Source: Sporosarcina ureae (GTDB lineage: Bacteria > Bacillota > Bacilli > Bacillales_A > Planococcaceae). Taken from it: a DNA stretch of 64,000 nt. The notes under the pieces were generated by a model that worked only from the letters and a program-made list of their open reading frames with translations, had not been told where the DNA came from and made no database searches. Below, in pieces: positions 29,867 to 38,714 of this stretch (position 1 is its first letter; each line of letters opens with the position of its first letter). Location of the stretch: the NCBI RefSeq assembly GCF_002082015.1, contig NZ_CP015109.1, positions 396,134 to 460,133 of the forward strand, read 5' to 3'. A program made the translations under genes and the position numbers.

Positions 29867-30433
29867 TTATACGTGAGCAATTGCTTGTTGTTTCTTATGG
29901 AATGCGATGAAATTCTGAACGACAGTATCAAGGAATGCGATCGTCGCTTCATCCGTAATATTCCCTTCTTCATCCATTTTCGTGTGAACCGCTCCGATAT
30001 ATACTTCGTTGCCTGGCAATAAGTTAGGTGCCAATGCTGGGTTAGAAAGAATTTCACGTAAGTGGATCTGCGCTCTTACAGAACCGAATACTCCCATTGA
30101 TGCTCCTACGATAAAGCCCGTTTTTCCGTGTAACGTAAAGTCGCCGCCACGTGACAACCAATCCAACGCATTTTTCATGGCGCCAGGAATGGAGAAATTA
30201 TATTCTGGTGCTGCAAATAAAACTGCATCCGAATCTTTCACATCATCTTTAAATGTTTGTACGGCTACAGGTGGTTCACTTTCAATATCAATAGAGAACA
30301 TTTCTAAATCATTGATAAGAACTGGCGTAATTTCCAATTCTTCTTTATATCGTTTAGCCATGAAATTTACTAACTTTAAATTGTATGAAGTGGAACTCGT
30401 ACTTCCGATTACTGCTTTTACTCTAATAGTCAT
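29867..30433 (-). CDS. NADPH-dependent FMN reductase family protein
   Basis: This flavodoxin-like fold protein probably reduces FMN, quinones or azo/chromate compounds using NAD(P)H. The 188 residues carry the phosphate-binding loop AVIGSTSSTSYNLKL, the family signature APEYNFSIPGAMKNALDWLSR near residue 75 (Pro-Glu-Tyr-Asn contacting the flavin), and GASMGVFGSVRAQ. AGGGAG precedes the ATG. It is a single-gene unit with its own terminator; the in vivo substrate is unknown. Confidence 0.85.
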   Translation of the reverse strand: MTIRVKAVIGSTSSTSYNLKLVNFMAKRYKEELEITPVLINDLEMFSIDIESEPPVAVQTFKDDVKDSDAVLFAAPEYNFSIPGAMKNALDWLSRGGDFTLHGKTGFIVGASMGVFGSVRAQIHLREILSNPALAPNLLPGNEVYIGAVHTKMDEEGNITDEATIAFLDTVVQNFIAFHKKQQAIAHV

Positions 30434-30592
30434 TCTGAAGATCTCCCTTATGTTTTAATATCTGCAAGACTTATTATAGCGCTTGCTTATTTTTATTTCT
30501 AATGATTTGCTCGACTTTTGAAACCTTCGTTACCGTGTAAACGTATACATACCAAGAGGCTCTACACACATGCTAAAGGAGGAAGAAACGAA

Positions 30593-31216
30593 ATGCGCAC
30601 GATGATTTATGCAAGTTTTGCTATATCTCTACTACTTGCCGGCTGTAATTCAGTAACAAAAGAACCTGCTGATGAAGTAAAACCACCTGTTGAAACACCA
30701 GCCGAAGAAACAACTGACGAAACGACGACGTTGCCGGAACGCGGATCTACAATGGATGTGGTCGTCTCGGTTGAAGGTGAAGACTCCACTATCACGATGG
30801 ACCTGGTTGAAGGTAGCGATGCATTGTATTCGATGTACATCGATTCCGAACGGTACACGTTTGAGACCGGTGAGAAAGAAGACAAGCTCACCCCGATCGC
30901 TGATATGCCTAAAGGGTATCCTGAGGTAAATATGACATTTCTATACGTCGAAAATCAAACGCCAGAAAATGTAAAGGAAGATATGAAACAGGAATACAAT
31001 ATGCCGCTTGAGGAAAAGTCGATTTCTGCATCAATCAACGCCCTTTCCTTGCACGGAACTTCAGGAGAACAATCAGATAGCGAAGTCGTGACGATCTACA
31101 TGATGGAAGTAGACGGAGGCACATTGCTCATTACGGAAAATTATTTCTTGGAAGCGCAAGAAGGCCATGGCGCACGATTTGAACAGATGCTGGAGACGCT
31201 GGAAGTACGTAAATAA
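30593..31216 (+). CDS. Predicted lipoprotein of unknown function
   Basis: The protein has about 207 residues, with a signal peptide ending in the lipobox LLAGC (Cys about residue 18), then a Glu/Thr/Pro-rich linker (PAEETTDETTT) and a folded domain. It would be anchored by lipid on the outer face of the membrane. The domain (from about residue 55) begins MDVVVSVEGEDSTITMDL; I do not recognise it. AAAGGAGG is 8 bases before the ATG at 30593. It is divergent from the FMN reductase gene. Confidence 0.75.
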   Translation: MRTMIYASFAISLLLAGCNSVTKEPADEVKPPVETPAEETTDETTTLPERGSTMDVVVSVEGEDSTITMDLVEGSDALYSMYIDSERYTFETGEKEDKLTPIADMPKGYPEVNMTFLYVENQTPENVKEDMKQEYNMPLEEKSISASINALSLHGTSGEQSDSEVVTIYMMEVDGGTLLITENYFLEAQEGHGARFEQMLETLEVRK

Positions 31217-31241
31217 CCAATGAAAAATGCATTCACATACC

Positions 31242-31276
31242 TAAAAAGTCCTCATTCGTAATGGAATGAGGACTTA
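31242..31276 (-). terminator. Terminator between lipoprotein and acetyltransferase genes
   Basis: AAGTCCTCATTC pairs with GAATGAGGACTT and is followed by TTT on the minus strand. It sits about 100 bases past the acetyltransferase stop codon. Confidence 0.7.
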
Positions 31277-31377
31277 GCTAGTCTATTCGATAGAAGCGTC
31301 TATGAACTTGGCGAGATAATATTCGTCAACAAATTCTTCACCGATAAAAGAATGCTTTTTATTTCCCTCGATTAAGA

Positions 31378-31905
31378 CTATTCTCTAAGGAGGGAATAAA
31401 CGTATGTATCATACGGCTTTCCATCTTGATGCATATAGTTTCTTAAAACTCCCTCTTGTTGAAAGCCTACTTTTCCTAATAACTTATTCGAGGCCTCATT
31501 TTCAATAAATACGACTGCACCTATACGAGTTAACCCCATAACATCAAATCCATAGGTAATAACTTCGGAAACTGCTTCTGAGGTATATGCTTTTCTCCAT
31601 TGTTGCGGGTGAATTTCGTAACCAATTTCTGCTCGTTTATGTTTGGGCAACCAAGCATTAAAGCCAATTGTTCCAATTATACCTTTGTTTTTCTTTAGCT
31701 CAATCCCCCATCGTATGCCTCTTTTTTCCCTATAGTTTTTTGAGAATATATCTACGATTTTCTCTGCTTCTACCACACTCTTTAACGTTTCTTGACCGTA
31801 AAAACGTGTTACGTCCTCGTTAGTAAAGCAAGCAAAAATGCCTTCCGCGTCTTCATTTGTTAATTCTCTTAATATCAATCTATCTGTTTCTAGTATAGGA
31901 AACAT
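31378..31905 (-). CDS. GNAT family N-acetyltransferase (RimJ/RimL type)
   Basis: The protein has 175 residues. It begins ILETDRLILREL, the usual opening of RimJ/RimL-type acetyltransferases, and has the acetyl-CoA segment around RAEIGYEIHPQQWRKAYTSEAV and the C-terminal IENEASNKLLGKVGFQQEG. The substrate cannot be told from sequence (protein N-terminus or small amine). A purine-rich GGGGGGAG is before the ATG. Codon use looks more AT-rich than in the housekeeping genes nearby, in line with an accessory region. Confidence 0.85.
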   Translation of the reverse strand: MFPILETDRLILRELTNEDAEGIFACFTNEDVTRFYGQETLKSVVEAEKIVDIFSKNYREKRGIRWGIELKKNKGIIGTIGFNAWLPKHKRAEIGYEIHPQQWRKAYTSEAVSEVITYGFDVMGLTRIGAVVFIENEASNKLLGKVGFQQEGVLRNYMHQDGKPYDTYVYSLLRE

Positions 31906-32136
31906 ATGATTTCTCCCCCCTAAATTAGTTTGTAATATAGGAAAACTTACTTCAGATATAATTATTCCTACAATAAGTCATTCAGCTGAACGACCCTATT
32001 CTGGGACACAGCTATGCCGCAAACTAAATACCCGATAATGGGATAGTGGTTACAACCCGTTGATCTGCGCCGCAGCCGGACGCGTGTCCTATGGGCGAGC
32101 GGTGAACTACACCCCTTCGCTTCACTCGATCAAACA

Positions 32137-32166
32137 TTATTCCGTAAGCGCCCCGATTATCGAATA
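32137..32166 (-). repeat. Small stem-loop repeat with GGGGC loop, copy 1
   Basis: The minus strand TATTCGATAA, TCGGGGCG, TTACGGAATA forms an imperfect stem. It begins directly after the stop codon of the 34-residue gene. A related element abuts the stop codon of the 55-residue gene (33829-33860). Confidence 0.5.
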
Positions 32167-32271
32167 CTATTCCCGTTTTAAAAAATTGCTTTCACCTTCA
32201 TCTTCCCCAAATAAAAATCCAAGTCCAATAAAAAAAGTGAATAAATTTACAATTAGTAATAAAACTGACAA
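32167..32271 (-). CDS. Possible 34-residue membrane protein
   Basis: A minus-strand frame downstream of the AraC-type gene encodes a hydrophobic span (LLLIVNLFTFFIGLGFLFG) followed by an acidic tail (EDEGES). The only start I see is a TTG at 32271, with GAGG five bases upstream, so the call is tentative. The next 230 bases up to the acetyltransferase gene contain no gene I can support. Confidence 0.35.
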   Translation of the reverse strand: MSVLLLIVNLFTFFIGLGFLFGEDEGESNFLKRE

Positions 32272-32305
32272 ATTTTCCTCGTAGTGGATTTACTCTCCCT
32301 CTTTT

Positions 32306-33208
32306 CTAGATGGCAGTAGTATTATCTTCAAAATTTAAATTGACAGGTTCATTGGATAAACCCTCTGTGGGGCTTTGTTCAGTTACTGGGACATTTTCGT
32401 CTACAATTTCAAAACCAAGTTCGTCTATCCAAATATGACCAGCTCCATTTAACAACACCCCAAATGCTATTACTTCACTTTTTATTGGAATATCCAATAC
32501 AACGCTGAAATGATTCCATTCGTTTGTTCCTTTGATTGGTCGATTCATCATATTATCAAAAGCAAGAACCTCTCCGGAAGAATGATCGACTCGCATCCAC
32601 AAACCCGCACTTTCTTTAACTTCTGTACTCTTCACAAATGCGGAAAACCGAACTCGTTCTCCTCGATATTGATCTGACTTAATTTGTTGCATTAAAGTCG
32701 CAAAACTTCTTGCATTTGTATCTTTTGATTTCAAATACGCTGAGTTATTACCGCTATGCACAATCCTAGTATCTAACCCCGTTTCATAATCAAATGGGGA
32801 TTCCCCTGTCATAATCCAACCGTAGGGTGCGTTACTTTTTGTATTCATATTGAATTCTCCTTTGCTAACTAATTTTCTAAGCAGCTTCCGATAATTTCCT
32901 GGTGTCATGTCGTAAACTTTCTTAAAGGCCCTTGTAAAAGATTCTTGCGAATTAAATTGATAAGTCATAGCTATGTCAATCACTCTTTGATCCGTAGTAA
33001 TTAACTCCCTCGCACTTTGGGTTATTCGCCGTTCTCTTATATATTCAGCAATTGATTTCCCAATAATGTTTCGGAAAATACGTTGAAAATGAAATTTCGA
33101 ATAACCTACATGTTCAGCCAAAAGGTTGATCTGCAATTCATTAGTCAGATGTTCTTCAATAAAATTTAATGATCTTTGAATAGACTTCTCATGATATTTA
33201 TAGGACAT
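32306..33208 (-). CDS. AraC family transcriptional regulator
   Basis: The N-terminal 100 residues hold the two HTH motifs of AraC regulators (INLLAEHVGYSKFHFQRIFR and IDIAMTYQFNSQESFTRAFKK, then MTPGNYRK). The DNA-binding half is at the N-terminus, followed by a domain of about 180 residues (from YGWIMTGESPFDYE) that looks like a beta-sandwich sensing or binding module. The ligand and targets are unknown. AGGGGTGA lies before the ATG at 33208. It is followed by a possible small membrane protein gene. Confidence 0.85.
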   Translation of the reverse strand: MSYKYHEKSIQRSLNFIEEHLTNELQINLLAEHVGYSKFHFQRIFRNIIGKSIAEYIRERRITQSARELITTDQRVIDIAMTYQFNSQESFTRAFKKVYDMTPGNYRKLLRKLVSKGEFNMNTKSNAPYGWIMTGESPFDYETGLDTRIVHSGNNSAYLKSKDTNARSFATLMQQIKSDQYRGERVRFSAFVKSTEVKESAGLWMRVDHSSGEVLAFDNMMNRPIKGTNEWNHFSVVLDIPIKSEVIAFGVLLNGAGHIWIDELGFEIVDENVPVTEQSPTEGLSNEPVNLNFEDNTTAI

Positions 33209-33285
33209 TTGGTCACCCCTTAACCTTATGACCCCAGTATAACTAAGTATTCTTCAAACAACTTGATTTTTTGTGCTAATGAATA

Positions 33286-33318
33286 AAGGCACAAACCTAA
33301 AATTTAGATTTGTGCCTT
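33286..33318 (-). terminator. Hairpin after the 99-residue gene
   Basis: AAGGCACAAA and TTTGTGCCTT pair with a 13-base AT-rich spacer. The run after it is only TTTATT. It probably ends transcripts coming from 33464. The remaining bases 33209-33463 show no supported gene. Confidence 0.6.
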
Positions 33319-33463
33319 CCTCTACAATTTGACCCTATTACTGAGCAGCAATTTCAACAAATAGTGTTGTAACTAATACCAATCCGATACTTCCCTTTTT
33401 AATAATAATTACTCCGATATTTAGAATACTTTCTTTAACTAATGCACCCGAGTGCAATATAAT

Positions 33464-33763
33464 CTATTCTCCCAAATTAGATAACCATTTACGAAGTTTC
33501 GCTTTAGGATAATACACTTTATTATTTATAAGGACGTATGGTATGTCTGGATATTCTTGAATTAAGCTTTTCGCATCTTCTTTAGAAATCCCCATAAAGT
33601 AATGAACATTACTTTCCTTTATCAATTCGTGTTCATCATCATCTTCAAAGAGTTCACTAAGACGGTCTTTAACATCAGGATTTTTAAAGTTTTTAAGCCC
33701 ATTGCCTATAAAATACCCTGCAGCAGCAATTCCTATAGCAATCCAAATTAAATCAAACTCCAT
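33464..33763 (-). CDS. Membrane-anchored protein with excisionase-like C-terminal domain
   Basis: The 99-residue protein has an N-terminal span (FDLIWIAIGIAAAGYFIG), an acidic linker (LFEDDDEHE) and a C-terminal 45-residue domain (GISKEDAKSLIQEYPDIPYVLINNKVYYPKAKLRKWL) that resembles MerR/excisionase-type winged HTH modules. AGGAGGG lies before the ATG. A membrane-tethered DNA-binding role is possible but unproven; similar small proteins occur widely in Bacillus. Confidence 0.6.
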   Translation of the reverse strand: MEFDLIWIAIGIAAAGYFIGNGLKNFKNPDVKDRLSELFEDDDEHELIKESNVHYFMGISKEDAKSLIQEYPDIPYVLINNKVYYPKAKLRKWLSNLGE

Positions 33764-33828
33764 ATTGGTAACCCTCCTGATTTTTTATATATTTTATTCA
33801 ATTAAATGACCCGATTTCGACGCGATAC

Positions 33829-33860
33829 TTATTCAACAACTTGCCCCGACTGTTGGATAG
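33829..33860 (-). repeat. Small stem-loop repeat with GGGGC loop, copy 2
   Basis: The minus strand TATCCAACA, GTCGGGGCAAGT, TGTTGAATA folds with a 9-bp stem (one G-T pair). It starts one base past the TAA of the 55-residue gene. It shares the CGGGGC loop and GAATAA end with copy 1. Confidence 0.5.
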
Positions 33861-33861
33861 T

Positions 33862-34029
33862 TTAATTACATACCTTTCTTTTCTTTTTTTGTGCAGCAAG
33901 TATTAAACCACCACACACTCCACCACAAATTATAAAAATAATCATTGGAATTATGTCATTAAATACCACTACTCCTGCAACAGTCCATACAACAAGATAT
34001 GAATAAAACAATGTCCAATTTATTTTCAT
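33862..34029 (-). CDS. 55-residue two-span membrane protein
   Basis: The frame encodes MKINWTLFYSYLVVWTVAGV, then IIPMIIFIICGGVCGGLILAA and a basic tail KKKRKVCN. Two hydrophobic segments with a positive C-terminus suggest a hairpin membrane protein. AGAGGAG is at good spacing before the ATG at 34029. No family recognised. Confidence 0.6.
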   Translation of the reverse strand: MKINWTLFYSYLVVWTVAGVVVFNDIIPMIIFIICGGVCGGLILAAQKKKRKVCN

Positions 34030-34760
34030 AGGTTATCTACTCCTCTAAATTTACTATTCCATGAAAGGTCCATATTATTGAATAGTTAATAATCCTAATC
34101 AAACCGACTCTCGTAAACGGCCTTTTTGATACCCACTCAAAGATCTCTCACTTCATCTTTATTTATCCTGACCACACTTCCTTAAGATCTGTCCTTTAAC
34201 TCTATATATGCTATCACCATACATTTGATTGCTTACACTATAGCGTGACAATTCGTTTTCTAGAAAGATACCCATAAAGTAAAATGAATGAGCTAATTTC
34301 TACCTCTTTAAACTAGTATATGGAGATAATAGCCAATTTCTCCTCCAATGGAATTTACTACTATTACATATAGGAATTTGTCTTCTAGGTTGAATACGTT
34401 TATCAAGTGTAACAAGTTTCATTTTTCCTAATATTTCATGATTCCTTTCTACTCTTGGAAAACACAATGATTCGAGATAAGTAATTCATAATTGGAATTA
34501 AAACAACTATCCTTCATGTCTATTTTTAAAAAAATGCATAGAGTCGCTTATTCTAGAACAAAGCGATTACATAAATTAGTAAATTAAAATTTCATTGCAT
34601 CTCCTTAATAAAAACCAGTCAGTTTGTGTTAGGTATCAGCCACTTCAATACTATAACTACTTCTAATTTTACGTCTATTCAGAAGTATTATTATATCATG
34701 TAGGCGGACTATTTAATTTATTCATACAATTAGCTAATAAAAATGTTTTATAGAATTACT
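34030..34760. other. Gene-free AT-rich stretch
   Basis: About 730 bases without a frame I can support on either strand. The best minus-strand candidate (40 codons from an ATG at about 34423) lacks a ribosome site and any recognisable motif. This may be decayed sequence in the accessory region. Confidence 0.5.
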
Positions 34761-34789
34761 TTGCATTTTTTGTCGAATAACACTATCAT
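34761..34789 (+). promoter_or_regulatory. Sigma-A promoter of the tatA-dehydrogenase operon
   Basis: TTGCAT and TATCAT are separated by 17 bases. The predicted start near 34796 leaves a leader of about 90 bases before tatA. Confidence 0.6.
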
Positions 34790-34884
34790 GTATGAGGGCC
34801 AAACACCTATCGACCGATAAGTACATACATAAAGGTCTACCAATACGTTGTAAATACACAATTAATGTAAGAGGAGGGAATTAT

Positions 34885-35088
34885 GTGAGTTTAGCGTCTA
34901 TCGGAGTACCTGGATTAATAATTATATTAGTCATTATTTTAATTTTATTCGGACCACGAAAATTGCCAGAAATTGGTTCAGCTGTCGGTAAAACACTAGC
35001 TGAATTTAAACAAGCAACAAAAGGTATTTTAGAAGAAGACGACAAGAACAAGAAAACTGAATTAGAAAAGTCTGAGTCCATAAAGTAA
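34885..35088 (+). CDS. tatA: Twin-arginine translocase subunit TatA
   Basis: TatA oligomers form the pore of the Tat system, which exports folded proteins. The 67-residue protein has an N-terminal span ([17 protein letters not shown]), the hinge [10 protein letters not shown], an amphipathic helix ([15 protein letters not shown]) and a charged tail. GAGGAGG sets the GTG at 34885 as the start. It is followed by a gene for a Tat-signal protein, so it is probably a dedicated TatA for that cargo. No tatC is in the window, so a TatC elsewhere must be used. Confidence 0.93.
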   Translation: MSLASIGVPGLIIILVIILILFGPRKLPEIGSAVGKTLAEFKQATKGILEEDDKNKKTELEKSESIK

Positions 35089-35161
35089 GGAAATAATGCA
35101 ATTCAACTTGCCTCGGAAAAGTCGCGGCATTTCATGACAAATGTGAAGGAGGAACTACACT

Positions 35162-36001
35162 ATGACGAATAATAAAAATTCCAATCAAGATACTCAAGAT
35201 TTAAGTCGAAGAAAGTTTTTGAAAAGTGGCGGTCTTGTCGCTGGTGGACTTTTAGGTGGATCTCTCTTTGGTGGTTTGCTAACAAGTCAGTTCCAAAAAG
35301 GAACAAAGGAAGAAACGGCATCGCAAGCTAATAAACCCGTTTCGTTTGATGCACGTACATTTTTCAGTCGAAACGAAGACTTCGCGTTGTTATCGGCTGC
35401 TACTGAAAGAATCTTTCCTGAGAATGCAAATGGAATGGGTGCAATTGAATTGGGCGTCCCCTATTTCATTGACCGCCAATGCGCAAGCAACTGGGGAAGA
35501 AATGGGAATGACTACATGCACGGTCCTTTCCCATCGGTTGTAAAAACTGATGTGTACCAAGAAGAAAATCGTCCAAAAGACGAAGTCATCACATCGTCTA
35601 CTGTGGTGAAATTACCGGCTGACACGGCTAACTATCAAACAAAAATGACAAGAGGTACATTTTTCCTTGAAGGGCTTAACGCAATGGAGAAAACTTCACA
35701 AGATAAATTTGGTGAGCGGTTTGTGAATCTAGAACCTGAGCAGCAAGATGAAATTTTATCCATGTTTGAAAAAGGTGAAGTGAAGTTCAGTGGTGTAGAT
35801 TCTTCAGACTTCTTTAGCTTGTTGCGCCAAACGACGATCGAAGGCGTCTATGCAGATCCTGTTTACGGTGGAAATCGTAATATGGAAGCTTGGAGAATGA
35901 AAGGATATCCGGGACCGATCATGAGCTTTTTAGATAAAATCGAAGAAGAAGAATTTATTGTAATGGAGCCTTCAAGTTTACGTAACTACCAAGGGCTTTA
36001 A
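35162..36001 (+). CDS. Gluconate 2-dehydrogenase subunit 3 family protein (Tat-exported)
   Basis: This is the small partner subunit of a membrane GMC dehydrogenase. The protein has 279 residues. It starts with a twin-arginine signal: SRRKFLK, then a hydrophobic Gly/Leu stretch (GGLVAGGLLGGSLFGGLL). The rest, with NEDFALLSAATERIFPENANGMGA and the C-terminal YADPVYGGNRNMEAWRMKGYPG, matches the gluconate 2-dehydrogenase gamma family. It probably carries its cofactor-bearing partner across the membrane by hitch-hiking. GAAGGAGG precedes the ATG. Confidence 0.9.
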   Translation: MTNNKNSNQDTQDLSRRKFLKSGGLVAGGLLGGSLFGGLLTSQFQKGTKEETASQANKPVSFDARTFFSRNEDFALLSAATERIFPENANGMGAIELGVPYFIDRQCASNWGRNGNDYMHGPFPSVVKTDVYQEENRPKDEVITSSTVVKLPADTANYQTKMTRGTFFLEGLNAMEKTSQDKFGERFVNLEPEQQDEILSMFEKGEVKFSGVDSSDFFSLLRQTTIEGVYADPVYGGNRNMEAWRMKGYPGPIMSFLDKIEEEEFIVMEPSSLRNYQGL

Positions 36002-36019
36002 TTTTAGGAGGACACATAA

Positions 36020-37765
36020 ATGGCTAAAAAATTAGATAAAGTAGACGTGGTAGTCGTTGGTAGTGGTTGGGCTGGCGGAATCGTTTCGGCTGAACTTTCC
36101 AAAGCAGGCTATCAAGTCGTCATGTTGGAACGCGGTAAAGATCAAACACGTTCAGATTTTATAGGTGTTAAAGATGAACTTCGTTATACAAACAGACATG
36201 AAATGATTGAAAAATTAACAGGCGATACGATTACGTCTCGTGTTTCGATAGGCGATGCTGCACTACCTGTACGCTTGCAAAAAGATATGAACACAGGGAC
36301 GGACCTTGGTGGCGGAAGTATGCACTGGGCAGGTTCCGTATACCGTTGGCGTTCGTATGACTTCGAAATTCGTTCAAAAACTATCGAACGTTATGGAGAA
36401 GGCAAAATTCCAGAAGGCATGCAAATTCGTGACTGGGGAATTACTTATGATGAACTAGAGCCATATTATGCTAAATGGGAACAAACGGCTGGGATTTCAG
36501 GAGAACCTGATCCACTTGGTGACAAGAGATCAAATGAGTATCCAAACCCACCTATGCTAGCTTCTCCTGCGATTAAGTTGTTTAAAGAATCGGCAAAAGA
36601 GATCGGCTTACACCCTTATCAAATGGCTTCAGGAAACATGTCCCAAACGTATACGAATCCTGATGGTGAAACGTTGAACCAATGTATGTTCTGTTCGTTC
36701 TGTACAATGTACGGCTGCGACTTCGGTTCAAAATCAGATCCTCTAGCAACAGTTATTCCGACTGCTCGCAAAACTGGTAACTGTGAAATCAGAACCAATT
36801 CACTCGTCCGTAGAGTTATACATAAAGACGGAAAAGCGACAGGCGTTTTATATACGGATACAAGAACAGGACAAGAATTCGAACAACCAGCTGATGTTGT
36901 CGTTCTTGCGGCTTTCACTTTCTCCAATAACCGCTTGCTTATGCTATCGGATATCGGCGAAATCTATAACCCAGAAACTAGAAAAGGAACGATTGGCCGT
37001 AACTTTACAGGACAATTCAACAGTACGTTCCTAGGAGCAACAGGTTTCTTTAATGACAAGAAATTCAACTACTACATGGGTGCTGGTGGATTAGGTGGCG
37101 CGTTGAGTGATTATGACGCAGATCTATTTGACCACACGGATTTAGACTTCATTCATGGTGGCGGAATCGAACTTCGTCAATACGGAGATGGAGCGATTAA
37201 GAATAACTTTGTTCCTAAAGGTACACCAACGTGGGGTGAAGAATTTAAAGAGAAATCACTGTTCTATGCTTTCCGCACGTTAACGGTTTGGTACTCAGCA
37301 GCCGTTATGCCTTGGTGGCACAACTATATGGACTTAGACCCTACGTATAAAGATGAGTTTGGAGATCCATTATTACGCATCACCAATAAATTAACAGAAC
37401 AAGATAAGAACATTGCGAAATTCGGTATTGAAAAATGTACTGAAATCGTGGAAGCAATGGGCGCGGACATTATTGACCAGGACGAATTACCAGATCAATT
37501 TAACCACGGCTACGACGGTATGCACTATATCGGTGGCGTAGCTATGGGTGAAGACCCAGAAACGTCTGCAGTCAATAACTACTTGCAACTGTGGGAAATG
37601 GAAAACTTATTCGTCGTTGGCGGATCTGCATTACCTCACTTCAGTAGTCACCACCCTACACCAACAATCGGTGCACTTTCATATCGTGCAGCTGAAGGTA
37701 TTGAAAAATACTTAAAAGAAAAAGGCGGTCTCTTGACTAAGCCAAAATCTAGCGTGAACGCTTAA
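36020..37765 (+). CDS. GMC oxidoreductase, large flavoprotein subunit of a sugar/gluconate-type dehydrogenase
   Basis: This FAD enzyme oxidises an alcohol group of a sugar or sugar acid and passes electrons on. The 581 residues begin with the FAD motif VVVGSGWAGGIVSAELSKAG, then GTDLGGGSMHWAGS, a cysteine-rich segment CMFCSFCTMYGCDFG (possible metal or cluster site), and the C-terminal GMC signature VVGGSALPHFSSHHPTPTIGALSYRAAE with catalytic His residues. It has no signal of its own, in line with export together with the Tat-signal subunit. No cytochrome c subunit gene follows, so the electron acceptor is unclear. Confidence 0.88.
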   Translation: MAKKLDKVDVVVVGSGWAGGIVSAELSKAGYQVVMLERGKDQTRSDFIGVKDELRYTNRHEMIEKLTGDTITSRVSIGDAALPVRLQKDMNTGTDLGGGSMHWAGSVYRWRSYDFEIRSKTIERYGEGKIPEGMQIRDWGITYDELEPYYAKWEQTAGISGEPDPLGDKRSNEYPNPPMLASPAIKLFKESAKEIGLHPYQMASGNMSQTYTNPDGETLNQCMFCSFCTMYGCDFGSKSDPLATVIPTARKTGNCEIRTNSLVRRVIHKDGKATGVLYTDTRTGQEFEQPADVVVLAAFTFSNNRLLMLSDIGEIYNPETRKGTIGRNFTGQFNSTFLGATGFFNDKKFNYYMGAGGLGGALSDYDADLFDHTDLDFIHGGGIELRQYGDGAIKNNFVPKGTPTWGEEFKEKSLFYAFRTLTVWYSAAVMPWWHNYMDLDPTYKDEFGDPLLRITNKLTEQDKNIAKFGIEKCTEIVEAMGADIIDQDELPDQFNHGYDGMHYIGGVAMGEDPETSAVNNYLQLWEMENLFVVGGSALPHFSSHHPTPTIGALSYRAAEGIEKYLKEKGGLLTKPKSSVNA

Positions 37766-37775
37766 TAGCGATGAC

Positions 37776-37810
37776 AATACCCCCTTACTTGTAAAAGTAA
37801 GGGGGTATTT
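37776..37810 (+). terminator. Terminator after the dehydrogenase operon
   Basis: AATACCCCCTTACTT pairs with AAGTAAGGGGGTATT. Confidence 0.9.
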
Positions 37811-37886
37811 ATTGAATGAGTCGAATGGAAATAAAACAACTTTTCTATTTTAGGTTTGATAGTCACCATGTTTCTTCTAAACAACC

Positions 37887-37939
37887 TAAAAAGCTCAGCC
37901 ACTCTACTTTTGTTAGTAACAAGTAGTTGGCTGAGCTTA
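37887..37939 (-). terminator. Terminator after yebC
   Basis: AAGCTCAGCCA and TGGCTGAGCTT pair on the minus strand with a longer internal hairpin, followed by TTT. Confidence 0.75.
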
Positions 37940-37976
37940 AAATTATAGCATAATTAGGACAATGATAAAAAGTGAA

Positions 37977-38702
37977 TCAATCTCCACTCGCGTTATGGTA
38001 CACGTTCTGTACATCGTCATCGTCTTCCAATGCATCGATCATAGCGAGAAACTGTTCTTCCTGCTCTTCGGTCAAATCCGCATAAACGGATGGAACCATA
38101 TCTACTTCTGCTGAAATAAAAACTAAATCTTCCGCTTCAAGCGCTTCTTTTACATGTAGGAATTCCGAAGGTTCCGTCAGAATTTCAAATCCATCTTCTG
38201 TCGAAATGACATCTTCTGCTCCTGCTTCCAAAGCCGCCAGCATGACTGCGTCCTCGTCCGTTTCTTGCGTACGTTCGATGAACAAACGGCCTTTGCGTTC
38301 AAATAAATAGTTGACGGAGCCCGTTTCCCCTAAACTTCCGCCATTTTTATTGAATGCCACGCGCATATTGGGTCCTGTACGATTGCGGTTTTCTGTCAAG
38401 GTATATACGAGAACAGCGACACCGCCTGGTCCGTACCCTTCGTAGATCACTTCTTCATAGTTTTCATCCGCACTAGAACCTGTTGCTTTATCGACTGCCC
38501 GCTGAATCACATCGTTCGGGACATTCACACTTTTTGATTTATCGATCGCTAGACGTAAAGCTGGATTGGTGTCTGGATCGTCTCCGCCAGACTTGGCTGC
38601 CACGTATATTTCACGCGACATCTTCTGAAAGATCTTTCCTCGTTTTGCATCCTGTGCGCCTTTTCGGTTCTGGATATTTTTCCACTTTGAATGGCCTGCC
38701 AT
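37977..38702 (-). CDS. yebC: YebC/PmpR family protein
   Basis: YebC-family proteins act as regulators and, in some members, ease ribosome stalling at proline runs. The 241-residue protein starts AGHSKWKNIQNRKGAQDAKRGK, the family hallmark, with YEGYGPGGVAVLV near residue 90 and the acidic C-terminus DALEDDDDVQNVYHN. B. subtilis has yrbC in the same neighbourhood as safA. Confidence 0.95.
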   Translation of the reverse strand: MAGHSKWKNIQNRKGAQDAKRGKIFQKMSREIYVAAKSGGDDPDTNPALRLAIDKSKSVNVPNDVIQRAVDKATGSSADENYEEVIYEGYGPGGVAVLVYTLTENRNRTGPNMRVAFNKNGGSLGETGSVNYLFERKGRLFIERTQETDEDAVMLAALEAGAEDVISTEDGFEILTEPSEFLHVKEALEAEDLVFISAEVDMVPSVYADLTEEQEEQFLAMIDALEDDDDVQNVYHNASGD

Positions 38703-38714
38703 GGATCAAACCTC

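Noticed and set aside
32060-32284. 75-codon plus-strand frame in the accessory region
   Set aside because: No ribosome site, no start context, and it overlaps a stem-loop repeat and a better minus-strand small gene.
33330-33463. Short hydrophobic minus-strand frame after the 99-residue gene (ending VTTLFVEIAAQ)
   Set aside because: It has no plausible start codon with a ribosome site; it only follows the previous stop in frame.
33464-34029. Toxin-antitoxin pair
   Set aside because: No known toxin or antitoxin motif, and both proteins have membrane spans; kept only as a small-protein pair.
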